A program made the translations under genes and the position numbers. The notes beneath the pieces were generated by a model. The model was not told where the DNA came from. It did not search any database and was given only the letters and a program-made list of their open reading frames with translations. Shown piece by piece: positions 7,147 through 15,016 of a stretch of 15,221 nucleotides of DNA (position 1 is its first letter; every line of letters starts with the position of its first letter). Origin of the DNA: Desulfobulbus sp. GTDB lineage: Bacteria > Pseudomonadota > Gammaproteobacteria > Burkholderiales > Rhodocyclaceae. The stretch is taken from assembly GCA_009782025.1 (NCBI GenBank), contig WQUQ01000077.1, forward strand, positions 1 through 15,221, given 5' to 3'.

Positions 7147-7316
7147 TTCCATTTCTCGTTCGTGACGACAAGAAACTGCCCCCGGAATCGTCATTCTGCG
7201 CGAAGCGTAGCGCAGTCGCAGAATCGACCAGACGCATGGATTCCGCGACGGAGCGCGCAATGACGAGCTGGTGCCACCCGGCGTACAAATAATTACCGTT
7301 TGAAATAGAAATGGAA
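7147..7316. mobile_element. MITE-like element with 10-bp perfect terminal inverted repeats
   Basis: The left end reads TTCCATTTCT and the right end AGAAATGGAA, an exact inverted repeat, each flanked by TAA (7144-7146 and 7317-7319), which looks like a target duplication. With the flanks the inverted repeat extends to 12 of 13 bases. The 170-bp interior has no convincing gene and carries a REP-like palindrome at 7188-7266. The end core TTCCATTT is shared with the IS-end-like motif next to the IS630 transposase at the left of the window, so a non-autonomous derivative moved by that transposase type is the best reading. IS630 elements usually duplicate TA, which lies inside the TAA seen here. 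Confidence 0.6.
7188..7266. repeat. REP/BIME-like palindromic element
   Basis: The outer ends TCGTCATT (7188-7195) and AATGACGA (7259-7266) are exact inverted repeats. Inside, ATTCTGCG (7193-7200) pairs with CGCAGAAT (7217-7224) around a 16-base loop, and a second imperfect GC-rich hairpin follows with GGATTCCGCG. This layout resembles the common proteobacterial intergenic repeats of the CGTCATTCCCGCG type. It is nested inside the MITE-like element. Confidence 0.65.
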
Positions 7317-7344
7317 TAAAACCGGCTTTCGCCTCACGCGCCGG
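7317..7344 (-). terminator. Possible rho-independent terminator of hypF
   Basis: On the minus strand CCGGC (7344-7340) pairs with GCCGG (7326-7322) around a 13-base loop that holds the hypF stop codon, and TTTTA follows directly. The stem is only 5 bp, so it is weak. The T-run overlaps the TAA flank of the MITE-like element. Confidence 0.3.
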
Positions 7345-9625
7345 TGTGCAGATGTCGCCGGCCAATCCAGGCTTGGCCCAGGGCCAGGCCGCCGTCGTTG
7401 GGCGGGGCCAGGCAGGCTTGCCGCAGGCGCAATCCGGCGGCGTCGAGAGGGTCGCGCAGCGCCCGCATCAGCACCGCGTTCAGCGCGCAGCCGCCGGCGA
7501 CCGCCAGCGTTTCCAGCCGCTCGCGCCGGGCCGCAGCGATCAGCCACTCGGCCAGCCCGGCGGCGAGCGTGGCGTGGAACAGCGCCGCGCCGTAGCCCGG
7601 CGGGCCATCGAGCAGGGCTGGAATCAGCGGCGTCAGGTCGAGCGCGCCGTCGTCGCCCAGCCGCCAGCCGCCAGCCAGCGGCGCGACCGGGCCGTGGCCT
7701 GCGGCCAGGCCTTCCAGTTCCATCGCCGCTTGGCCCTCGTACTGTGCCACGGCGCGGCAGCCGAGCAGGCCGGCCGCGGCGTCGAACCAGCGGCCGAGAC
7801 TGCTGGTCGGCGGGCAGTAGAGGCCACGGGCCAGCATGGTTTGCAGCGGGCCGGTTTCGCATTGCGGGTAGTGGCGGCGACGCCAGCCCTCGATACGATC
7901 ATCCAGCCCGGCGACATGCAGGGCCGCCAGCCCCATGCGCCACGGCTCGCGCGCGGCGTGGTCGCCGCCGGGCAGCGGCAGGGGCCGCAGATGGCCGAGG
8001 CGGCGGCAATCCGCGCCATCGACGCGCAGCAATTCGCCGCCCCACAGGCCGCCATCCGGCCCGAGGCCGACGCCATCGATCGCCAGGCCGAGCAGCGGCG
8101 TTTCGATGCAGTGCTCGGCGGCGACGGCGGCGATGTGGGCGTGGTGATGGCCGACGGCCAGCGCCGGCGCGCCCAGTGCTTCGGCCAGACGCAGGGCCAG
8201 TTGGGTCGATGGATAATCCGGGTGCAGATCGTGCACCAGCAGTTGCGGCCGCGCTTGCAGAATGGTTGGCAGGTGCGCCGCCATTTCTTCGAGAAAACCG
8301 ATGGCGGCGGCATTGTCGAGGCTGCCGATGTGCTGCGACAGCCAGGCGGCATTGCCCTGGGCAAGACACAGCGTATTTTTCAGAAAACCGCCGAGCGCCA
8401 GCACGCAGGGGCCGTCGCCCGCCAAGGGGATGGGCAGCGGCACGTAACCGCGAGCGCGGCGGATGAAACCCGGGCCGGCGTGCAGCACCGAATCGTCGCA
8501 ACGCACCACGATGTCGCGGTCATGCAGCAAATAAGCATCGGCGATGCCGGCCAGGCGTTCCCGCGCTTCGTCATTGCCGATGACCAGCGGCTCGCCGTGC
8601 GGATTGGCGCTGGTCATCACCAGCAGCAGATCGGAGGTTTGCCCGAGCCAGGCGCTGCCGACCGGCCGGCCGGCGGCCTCGTGCCAGAGCAGGAGGTGCA
8701 GCGGCGTTGCCGGCAGCATGACGCCGAGCCAGGCCAGGCCGGGCGCAATATGGGACAATTCGCCGGGCAGTTCGGCCTCGCCCTTGGGACAAAGGACGAT
8801 GGGCGCGGCCGGCAAGCGCAGCAGCGCTGCCGATTCTTCGTCGATCCGCGCGTAGGCGGCCAGCGAGGCCGGGTTCAGGCCCATCACCGCCAACGGCTTG
8901 GCCTCGCGCTGCTTGCGCAGGCGCAGTTCGGCCACGGTCGCCGCATTACGCGCATCACAGGCGAGATGAAAACCGCCCAGCCCCTTGATGGCGACGATGC
9001 GGCCGGCCCGCAGCAGGGCCAGCGTCGCGGCCAGCGGATCGCCGGGCAGAGGCCGGCCGGCGGCGTCGAAGAGGCGCAGTTGCGGCCCGCAATCCGGGCA
9101 GCAGGTGGTTTCGGCATGAAAGCGGCGATCGGCCGGATCGGCATACTCGGCGGCGCACGGCGGACACAGCGCAAAGGCGGCGAGACTGGTGCGCGCCCGG
9201 TCGTAAGGCAGGCCGCGGCTGACCGTGTAGCGCGGGCCGCAATGAGTGCAGGTGGTGAAGGCATAACGCCAGCGGCGGCCGGCCGGATCGCAGAGGTCGG
9301 CAATGCAGTCGGGGCAGATCGCCGCGTCCGGGCCGATGGCGCTGCTGACCGCGCCGGAGAGGCTCTCCAGGATGGCGAAACCGCCTGCCGGCAAGGCGGC
9401 GACCGCCTCTGCGTCGATCGCGTCGATACGCGCCAGCGGCGGCGCTTCGCGCGGCAGGCGGGCGAGAAATTCATCCACCCGCGGGCCGGCGACAACCAGG
9501 CTGACCCCGGCCCCGTCATTGCGCACCCAGCCATCGAGACCGAGTTCCCTGGCCAGCCGCCAGACATAAGGCCGAAAGCCGACCCCCTGAACGAGGCCGC
9601 GAATGCGTAAAGATCGAGCAAGCAT
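7334..9625 (-). CDS. hypF: Hydrogenase maturation carbamoyltransferase HypF
   Basis: 763 residues (E. coli HypF 750), with all four family parts in order. The acylphosphatase-like domain has GLVQGVGFRPYVWRLA (residues 10-25) and VRNDGAG with the catalytic Asn36. Two zinc-finger units have C104/C107, C126/C129, C154/C157 and C176/C179. The YrdC-like domain covers about 195-385 (RIVAIKGLGGFHLACDA). The Kae1-like domain has GHHHAHIAAV (His493, His494, His495 and His497) and later GGCALN. HypF makes thiocarbamoyl-HypE from carbamoyl phosphate and ATP, the source of the cyanide ligands. It lies upstream of hybO on the same strand but is separated by 397 bp, and it is divergent from the helicase gene. 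Only a weak GGAA precedes the ATG. Confidence 0.96.
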   Translation of the reverse strand: MLARSLRIRGLVQGVGFRPYVWRLARELGLDGWVRNDGAGVSLVVAGPRVDEFLARLPREAPPLARIDAIDAEAVAALPAGGFAILESLSGAVSSAIGPDAAICPDCIADLCDPAGRRWRYAFTTCTHCGPRYTVSRGLPYDRARTSLAAFALCPPCAAEYADPADRRFHAETTCCPDCGPQLRLFDAAGRPLPGDPLAATLALLRAGRIVAIKGLGGFHLACDARNAATVAELRLRKQREAKPLAVMGLNPASLAAYARIDEESAALLRLPAAPIVLCPKGEAELPGELSHIAPGLAWLGVMLPATPLHLLLWHEAAGRPVGSAWLGQTSDLLLVMTSANPHGEPLVIGNDEARERLAGIADAYLLHDRDIVVRCDDSVLHAGPGFIRRARGYVPLPIPLAGDGPCVLALGGFLKNTLCLAQGNAAWLSQHIGSLDNAAAIGFLEEMAAHLPTILQARPQLLVHDLHPDYPSTQLALRLAEALGAPALAVGHHHAHIAAVAAEHCIETPLLGLAIDGVGLGPDGGLWGGELLRVDGADCRRLGHLRPLPLPGGDHAAREPWRMGLAALHVAGLDDRIEGWRRRHYPQCETGPLQTMLARGLYCPPTSSLGRWFDAAAGLLGCRAVAQYEGQAAMELEGLAAGHGPVAPLAGGWRLGDDGALDLTPLIPALLDGPPGYGAALFHATLAAGLAEWLIAAARRERLETLAVAGGCALNAVLMRALRDPLDAAGLRLRQACLAPPNDGGLALGQAWIGRRHLHTGA

Positions 9626-9654
9626 GGAATTTTCCGAAGGGCGATGGCGACAGC

Positions 9655-9683
9655 TTACGCCGTCGGCTCCGGCGAATTACAAT
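9655..9683 (+). promoter_or_regulatory. Weak promoter candidate for the helicase gene
   Basis: The 104-bp gap between the divergent hypF and helicase starts contains TACAAT (9678-9683, 5 of 6 to the -10 consensus). Seventeen bases upstream is TTACGC, a poor -35 match. The leader to ATG 9730 would be about 40 bases. No Shine-Dalgarno sequence is seen before the helicase start. Confidence 0.25.
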
Positions 9684-9729
9684 CGACTCCGAATATTCAA
9701 CCTACATTCGCGCCCGCCCAAGCTTGCCG

Positions 9730-12700
9730 ATGGATCAAGTTGCAAAACAACGAACCTTCAAGCCCCAGTGCTTGAGCATCGATCTGGAAGTCGGACGCAA
9801 AAGCGCCGTCATTCATCAATTGGCCGCCCTGCGCGGCGATACCGGCGAGCGCCTGACGTTTCCGCCAGGAAACCTGGCTCCGGCGCTTGCAGCGCTGGAC
9901 AAACTGGCGGAACCGGCCGCCTTTTTGCTCGGGCACAATCTGATTGCTTTTGATTTGCCGCATTTGCGGGCGGTGCAGCCGAATCTGCGCTTGCTGTCCA
10001 AGCCGGTTGTCGACACCTTGCGCCTCAATCCGCTGGCCTTTCCGAAAAATCCTTATCACCATCTGGTCAAGCATTATCAGGATGGCGAATTGCTGGCCAA
10101 TCGCCGCAATGATCCATTGCTGGATGCGGAATTGGCGTTGCAAGTGTTCTGCGATCAAGAGCAGAGCTTTCGCCGTTTGCGGGAAACTTCGCCCGATTTG
10201 CTGCTGGCCTGGCATTGGCTGACGACGCGCGATCAGAGCGTTTCCGGTTTGAACCGTTTTTTCATGACGGTGCGCGACGCGGCACAGCCCGACGAAACCA
10301 GCGCCAGGGCAGCTCTGCATCGTCTGCTTGCTGGTAGAGCCTGTGCGACGGCGGCCACGCAAATCATTGATGCGGCCGCGCAAACCGCCTGGCCGCTGGC
10401 TTACGCGCTGGCCTGGCTGTCGGTGGCCGGCGGCAATTCGGTCATGCCGCCCTGGGTGCGTCATCAGTTTCCCGAAGCCGGGCGGCTGATCCGCCTGTTG
10501 CGCGACATCCCCTGTGCCGCGCCCGATTGCGCCTGGTGCCGCCGCGAACACGATGCCGAGAAGCAACTCAAGCACTGGTTCGGCCCCGCTTACGACTTCC
10601 GTCCCGAGCCGCCGGATGCGGCGACGGGCCGACCGCTGCAACAGGTCATCGTCGAAACCGCGATGCGCGGCGAACACTGTCTTGGCATTCTGCCGACCGG
10701 CACCGGCAAATCGCTGTGCTACCAGATTCCGGCGCTCTCAAGTTTCGTGCGGACGGGTGCGCTGTCGATCGTCATTTCCCCGCTGGTCGCGCTGATGGAG
10801 GATCAGGTCAAAGGCTTGCGCGACCGCAACATCGATTGTTGCGCGGCGATCAACGGCCTCTTGTCGATGCCGGAACGCGCCGCCGTTCTCGAACGCATCC
10901 GCCTGGGCGATGTCGGCATCCTGCTCCTCGCGCCAGAGCAGTTGCGCAACCGCACCGTGCGCAAAACACTGGCCCAGCGCGAAATCGGCGCATGGATTTT
11001 CGACGAGGCGCACTGCCTGTCGAAATGGGGGCAGGATTTCCGGCCCGATTATCGTTATGTCGCCCGCTTCATCGGCGAATCGGCCGCCGCCAGCCCAAAC
11101 CATGAACTACCGCTGATCCAGTGTCTGACGGCAACGGCCAAGCCGGAAGTGGTGGCCGACATCATCAGGCACTTTCGGGAGAAGCTGGGCATCGAGATGC
11201 ATCTGCTCGACGGCGGTTCCGAGCGCAAGAATCTGATTTTCGACGTGATCGAGACCACGGCAGCGGAAAAATTCGCGCAGGTCGCCCGCCTGATCGCCCA
11301 GGAATTGCCGCCCGGTGTTTCTGGCGGGGCCATTGCCTATTGCGCCACCCGCAAGCAGACGGAAGAACTCGCCCGTTTCTTGACCGACAAAGGGCTGGCT
11401 GCCGCGCCCTACCACGCCAGATTGCCGCCCGAAACCAAGAAGGAGACGCAAAAATCCTTCATCGCGGGGCATTTGCGCGTCATCGCCGCCACCAACGCTT
11501 TCGGCATGGGCATCGACAAGCCGGACGTTCGCCTGGTCGTCCATGCCGACATCCCCGGCTCGCTGGAAAACTACCTGCAAGAAGCTGGCCGGGCCGGGCG
11601 CGACCGGGCGGTGGCGCGTTGCGTCCTGCTCTATGCCGCCGATGACGTTGACCGCCAGCACAGTATGTCGGCTTCATCGCGGCTCTCAAGGCGCGACATC
11701 CAGAGCGTGTTGCGCGCCTTGCGCCAGCTTCAGGGCAAGAAAAGGCGCAATGAGGCGGTGATCGTCACCTCCGGCGAAATCCTCGCCGAGGATGAAGAGG
11801 GCGGTTTCAAGCGCGACATCGCCACCGACGACACCCGCGTGCGCACCGCCATCGCCTGGCTGGAAGAAGCCAGTCTGGTGCGGCGCGAGGAGAATAGCGT
11901 GCAGCTTTTTCCGTCGGCCCTGCTCACCCGGGATCTGGCCGAGGCCGAGCAAAAACTCGCGCCGCGCATCCCGGATGCCAGCGAGCGCAAAAAATATCTG
12001 AATCTGCTGCAAATCCTGATGGGCGCCCCGAAGGACGAAGGCATCAGCACCGACGAATTGATGGCCAGCGCCGGTTTTGCCGCCGCCGCCTTGCGCGAGG
12101 CTCTCCATCTCTTCGACCAGTTGGGCATTTCCAGCAACGACGCCGGCATGACCGCCTTCGTCCATGTCGGTGTCGACCGTTCATCGAAAAAACGCTTCGC
12201 CGAAGCCGTCGAACTGGAACAGGCGCTGATTGCTCAACTCCGCGAAAGCGCACCCGACGTCATCGTTGGCGAGGGTTACCCGCTCAACCTGCGCCTGCTC
12301 GCCCAGCAACTCAAGGACCAAGGCCACCGGGAAGCCTTGCCGCAACGTCTGCGCCAGATCATCCGGGGATTGGAAGGCGATGGCCGGGACGACCAAGGCG
12401 GACACGGCAGCCTAACGGTCAAGCGGGCAACCGACCTGGAAACCGTGCACGTCATCCTCAATCGTAATAATTGGAACGCCCTGGAGAAAACAGCCGAACT
12501 GCGCCGCACCGCTGCCGCGCGGCTACTCGACCATTGGCTGGCGTGCCTGCCGAACGGCGCGCGTGGCGTCGACCAGTTGGCCGAAACGACCTTGGGCAAG
12601 CTCACCGCCAGCATCACTGGCGACAGCCTGTTGGCCGCCGAAATCAAGGATGCACGCCGGCTGGTCGAATGCGCGTTACTGTGGCTGCACGAGCAGGAAA

Positions 12701-14874
12701 TTCTGCGCCTCAACAAGGGCTTGGCGGTTTTTCGCGGGGCCATGACCTTGCATCTGGAAAGCAACTGGAAGCTGCAATTCGAGAACAGCAATTACCTGCC
12801 GCTGCAACTGCATTACAGCGAACTGACCCGGCAGATTCACATCATGGCGGAGTATGCCGAGCGCGGCCTCCAACGCATCGCCGACGCGATGCAACTGGCG
12901 GTTGATTATTTCCGGCTGCCGCGCGACGAATTCTGCAAACGCTGGCTGCCCGGCCGCGAGGACGAATTGACTCGGCAAACGACGCCGCAATCCTGGGACG
13001 CCATTGTCGAAACCCTGGCCAAACCCACCCAGCGCGCCATCGTCACCGACGAACGGGAGAATGCCAACGTACTGGTTCTCGCCGGCCCCGGCTCGGGCAA
13101 AACGCGCGTTCTGGTGCACCGGATTGCCTATCTGGTGCGTATGCGTCGCGAAAATCCGCGCATTATTCTGGCCCTGGCCTACAACCGGCACGCCACGCTG
13201 GAAATCCGCCGCCGGTTGGGGGAACTGATTGGCGACGACGCCCGGGGCGTCATGATCCTGACTTGTCATGCACTCGCCATGCGCCTGGTCGGCGCCAGTT
13301 TTGCCGAGCGCAAAGGCAAGGATGACGAAGATTTCGCCGCTGTGCTCGAAGAAGCCACCGCTCTCCTCGAAGGGCGCGGCCTGCCGCCCGAAGAAGCCGA
13401 CCGGCAACGCGATCGCCTGCTCGCCGGTTTTCGCTGGATTCTGGTCGATGAATACCAGGGCATCGGCCCCGGCCAATACGCCCTGATCTCGGCGCTGGCC
13501 GGACGCAAGCGCGACGACGAAGACGGCCGGCTCAATCTTTTCGCCGTCGGCGACGACGACCAGAACATCTACGCCTTTGCCGGCGCGTCGGTCGAATTCA
13601 TCCGCCGCTTTGCCGATGACTACCAGGCCAAAACGCAATATCTGGTGGAAAACTACCGTTCCAGCGCCCATATCATCGCCGTCGCCAATGCTCTGATCGC
13701 CGGCGCGGCCATGCGCATGAAGCGGCAGCATGCGATTCGCATCAATACGGCCCGGGCCAACGCGCCTGCCGGCGGCGACTGGCAAGCCCGCGACAGCGTC
13801 GGCCAGGGCCGGGTGCAAATCCTGCCGGCCGGCCAGACGGCCGCCCAGCAGGCGATGGCGGTGTTGACCGAACTGCAACGCTTGCAGCCCTTGGGCCTGG
13901 ATCTGACCAAAACGGCGGTCATCGCCCGCCAGTGGAAATTTCTCGTTCCGCTGCGCACTGCCTGCGAAAGCCTCGGTCTGCCGGTCAGCATGGCCGACGA
14001 AGCCGCGCCGCCCTTGTGGCGTCTGCGCGAAACCCAAGCGTTGCTCGCCTTTGCCGAAGTGCAGGGGCCGCTGGTCAATGCCGAAGCGCTGCAATCCTGC
14101 CTTGCCCAACAGGGCGCGGCAGACTGGTCGGCCAGCCTGCAAGAAGCGCTGGCTGCCTTCGCCGAGGAAACACAAGGAGCCGAGGTTTCCCTGCATGGCT
14201 TCCGCGACTGGCTGGCCGAATGGGGGCGCGCCAGCCGCGGGCGGCAAAGCGGCTTGCTGCTGCTGAGCGCCCATCGCGCCAAAGGATTGGAGTTCGATCA
14301 TGTCTTCGTGCTCGATGGCGAGTGGCAAGGGCAGAGAGGCGAGGATGCCGATGCAGCGCGCCGGCTGTATTACGTCGCCATGACGCGCGCCCGGCAAACG
14401 CTGACGCTGGCTTGCATGGCTGGCGGCCATCCGCTGCTCGACGCCTTGCCCGACAGCCCGGCGCTATTGCGCCGACCGCCGACGCAATGGCTGGAACCGC
14501 TTGCCGGCCTGGACCACCTTTACGTCATTCCGCCCCTGCGCGACATTCATTTGGGTTTCGCCGGAGGGAAACCGGCCGACGATGACATCCACCGTCATCT
14601 GGCCGCCCTCGGCGTGGGCGACGCCTTGCGCCTCGACCAGAATCGCTTGCTCACCGAGCAAGGCCGCTGCATTGGCCGTTTGGCAAAAGACTTCGCGCCG
14701 CCCGCCGGACACCGCTGCATTGCCGCCAGGGTGCACGCCGTCATCGTCTGGCGGCGTCGCGACGACAGCAATGCCGAGCGTCAGGTAGGCTATCGGTGCG
14801 AGCAATGGGAAGTCGTCATACCAGAACTGGTTTTTGCACCGGAAGCCGCAGTCAACGACCGCTTCCCGGTTTAA
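9730..14874 (+). CDS. DEDD exonuclease-like / RecQ helicase / UvrD-Rep helicase fusion protein
   Basis: 1,714 residues from ATG 9730 (a TTG two codons earlier is also possible; neither has a clear ribosome site). Residues 12-145 look like a DEDD 3'-5' exonuclease: D18-x-E20, GHNLIAFD75 and NDPLLD132, with Asn127 where DEDDh enzymes have His. C262-x4-C267-x2-C270-x3-H274 may bind zinc. The RecQ core spans about 300-640: LPTGTGKS (K327), DEAH 425-428 and QEAGRAGRD (617-625). A winged-helix-like linker of about 450 residues follows. The UvrD/Rep core has AGPGSGKT (K1124), DEYQ 1240-1243, GDDDQNIY (from 1274), NYRSS (1308-), AHRAKGLEF (K1518) and YVAMTRARQ (1548-). A small C-terminal domain follows. 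Similar long RecQ proteins exist in other proteobacteria as far as I recall. Unwinding and trimming of recombination or foreign DNA intermediates is inferred. Confidence 0.9.
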   Translation: MDQVAKQRTFKPQCLSIDLEVGRKSAVIHQLAALRGDTGERLTFPPGNLAPALAALDKLAEPAAFLLGHNLIAFDLPHLRAVQPNLRLLSKPVVDTLRLNPLAFPKNPYHHLVKHYQDGELLANRRNDPLLDAELALQVFCDQEQSFRRLRETSPDLLLAWHWLTTRDQSVSGLNRFFMTVRDAAQPDETSARAALHRLLAGRACATAATQIIDAAAQTAWPLAYALAWLSVAGGNSVMPPWVRHQFPEAGRLIRLLRDIPCAAPDCAWCRREHDAEKQLKHWFGPAYDFRPEPPDAATGRPLQQVIVETAMRGEHCLGILPTGTGKSLCYQIPALSSFVRTGALSIVISPLVALMEDQVKGLRDRNIDCCAAINGLLSMPERAAVLERIRLGDVGILLLAPEQLRNRTVRKTLAQREIGAWIFDEAHCLSKWGQDFRPDYRYVARFIGESAAASPNHELPLIQCLTATAKPEVVADIIRHFREKLGIEMHLLDGGSERKNLIFDVIETTAAEKFAQVARLIAQELPPGVSGGAIAYCATRKQTEELARFLTDKGLAAAPYHARLPPETKKETQKSFIAGHLRVIAATNAFGMGIDKPDVRLVVHADIPGSLENYLQEAGRAGRDRAVARCVLLYAADDVDRQHSMSASSRLSRRDIQSVLRALRQLQGKKRRNEAVIVTSGEILAEDEEGGFKRDIATDDTRVRTAIAWLEEASLVRREENSVQLFPSALLTRDLAEAEQKLAPRIPDASERKKYLNLLQILMGAPKDEGISTDELMASAGFAAAALREALHLFDQLGISSNDAGMTAFVHVGVDRSSKKRFAEAVELEQALIAQLRESAPDVIVGEGYPLNLRLLAQQLKDQGHREALPQRLRQIIRGLEGDGRDDQGGHGSLTVKRATDLETVHVILNRNNWNALEKTAELRRTAAARLLDHWLACLPNGARGVDQLAETTLGKLTASITGDSLLAAEIKDARRLVECALLWLHEQEILRLNKGLAVFRGAMTLHLESNWKLQFENSNYLPLQLHYSELTRQIHIMAEYAERGLQRIADAMQLAVDYFRLPRDEFCKRWLPGREDELTRQTTPQSWDAIVETLAKPTQRAIVTDERENANVLVLAGPGSGKTRVLVHRIAYLVRMRRENPRIILALAYNRHATLEIRRRLGELIGDDARGVMILTCHALAMRLVGASFAERKGKDDEDFAAVLEEATALLEGRGLPPEEADRQRDRLLAGFRWILVDEYQGIGPGQYALISALAGRKRDDEDGRLNLFAVGDDDQNIYAFAGASVEFIRRFADDYQAKTQYLVENYRSSAHIIAVANALIAGAAMRMKRQHAIRINTARANAPAGGDWQARDSVGQGRVQILPAGQTAAQQAMAVLTELQRLQPLGLDLTKTAVIARQWKFLVPLRTACESLGLPVSMADEAAPPLWRLRETQALLAFAEVQGPLVNAEALQSCLAQQGAADWSASLQEALAAFAEETQGAEVSLHGFRDWLAEWGRASRGRQSGLLLLSAHRAKGLEFDHVFVLDGEWQGQRGEDADAARRLYYVAMTRARQTLTLACMAGGHPLLDALPDSPALLRRPPTQWLEPLAGLDHLYVIPPLRDIHLGFAGGKPADDDIHRHLAALGVGDALRLDQNRLLTEQGRCIGRLAKDFAPPAGHRCIAARVHAVIVWRRRDDSNAERQVGYRCEQWEVVIPELVFAPEAAVNDRFPV

Positions 14875-14975
14875 TTCCATTGCCAAATCGACCGATGACT
14901 TTGTCGGCTTCGCTTGCCGGTCAACCGTACTGTCTGCGCTTCGCCTTCACGTCCTCGGCTGATTTAAAAATGGAA
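14875..14975. mobile_element. Second MITE-like element, directly after the helicase stop codon
   Basis: 101 bp bounded by TTCCATT (14875-14881) and AATGGAA (14969-14975) and flanked on both sides by TAA (14872-14874 and 14976-14978). The left TAA is the helicase stop codon. Further inward both ends continue with AAATCg/AAATCa-type sequence: left TTCCATTGCCAAATCG, right (minus strand) TTCCATTTTTAAATCA. These match the end motif beside the IS630 transposase (TTCCATTTATAAATCG) at 13 of 16 and 14 of 16 positions. The interior has no gene and shows only short hairpins such as CCGA...TCGG (14893-14908). It is shorter than the element at 7147 and does not share its core. Confidence 0.55.
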
Positions 14976-15016
14976 TAAGATAGCGCCTCGGCTTCATCGT
15001 GTGACGACCTTTTTCC

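Noticed and set aside
7060..7365. Small minus-strand gene in the hypF-hybO gap (101 codons)
   Set aside because: It runs across the tandem repeat, the REP-like palindrome and both inverted ends, and has no domain or ribosome site.
7346..9610. Open plus-strand frame of 754 codons opposite hypF
   Set aside because: It mirrors hypF almost exactly and has no recognisable motif; it is a shadow of high-GC codon use.
9621..9632. Another copy of the IS-end motif at the hypF start (TTCCAT on the minus strand)
   Set aside because: Only six bases of the core match and there is no flanking TAA or partner; chance is sufficient.
9603..9953. Small plus-strand frame across the hypF-helicase gap
   Set aside because: It overlaps the start of both real genes in a different frame and has no ribosome site or recognisable domain.
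12676..14430. Open minus-strand frame of 584 codons inside the helicase gene
   Set aside because: It is opposite the intact UvrD-like domain and shows no domain; treated as a shadow frame.
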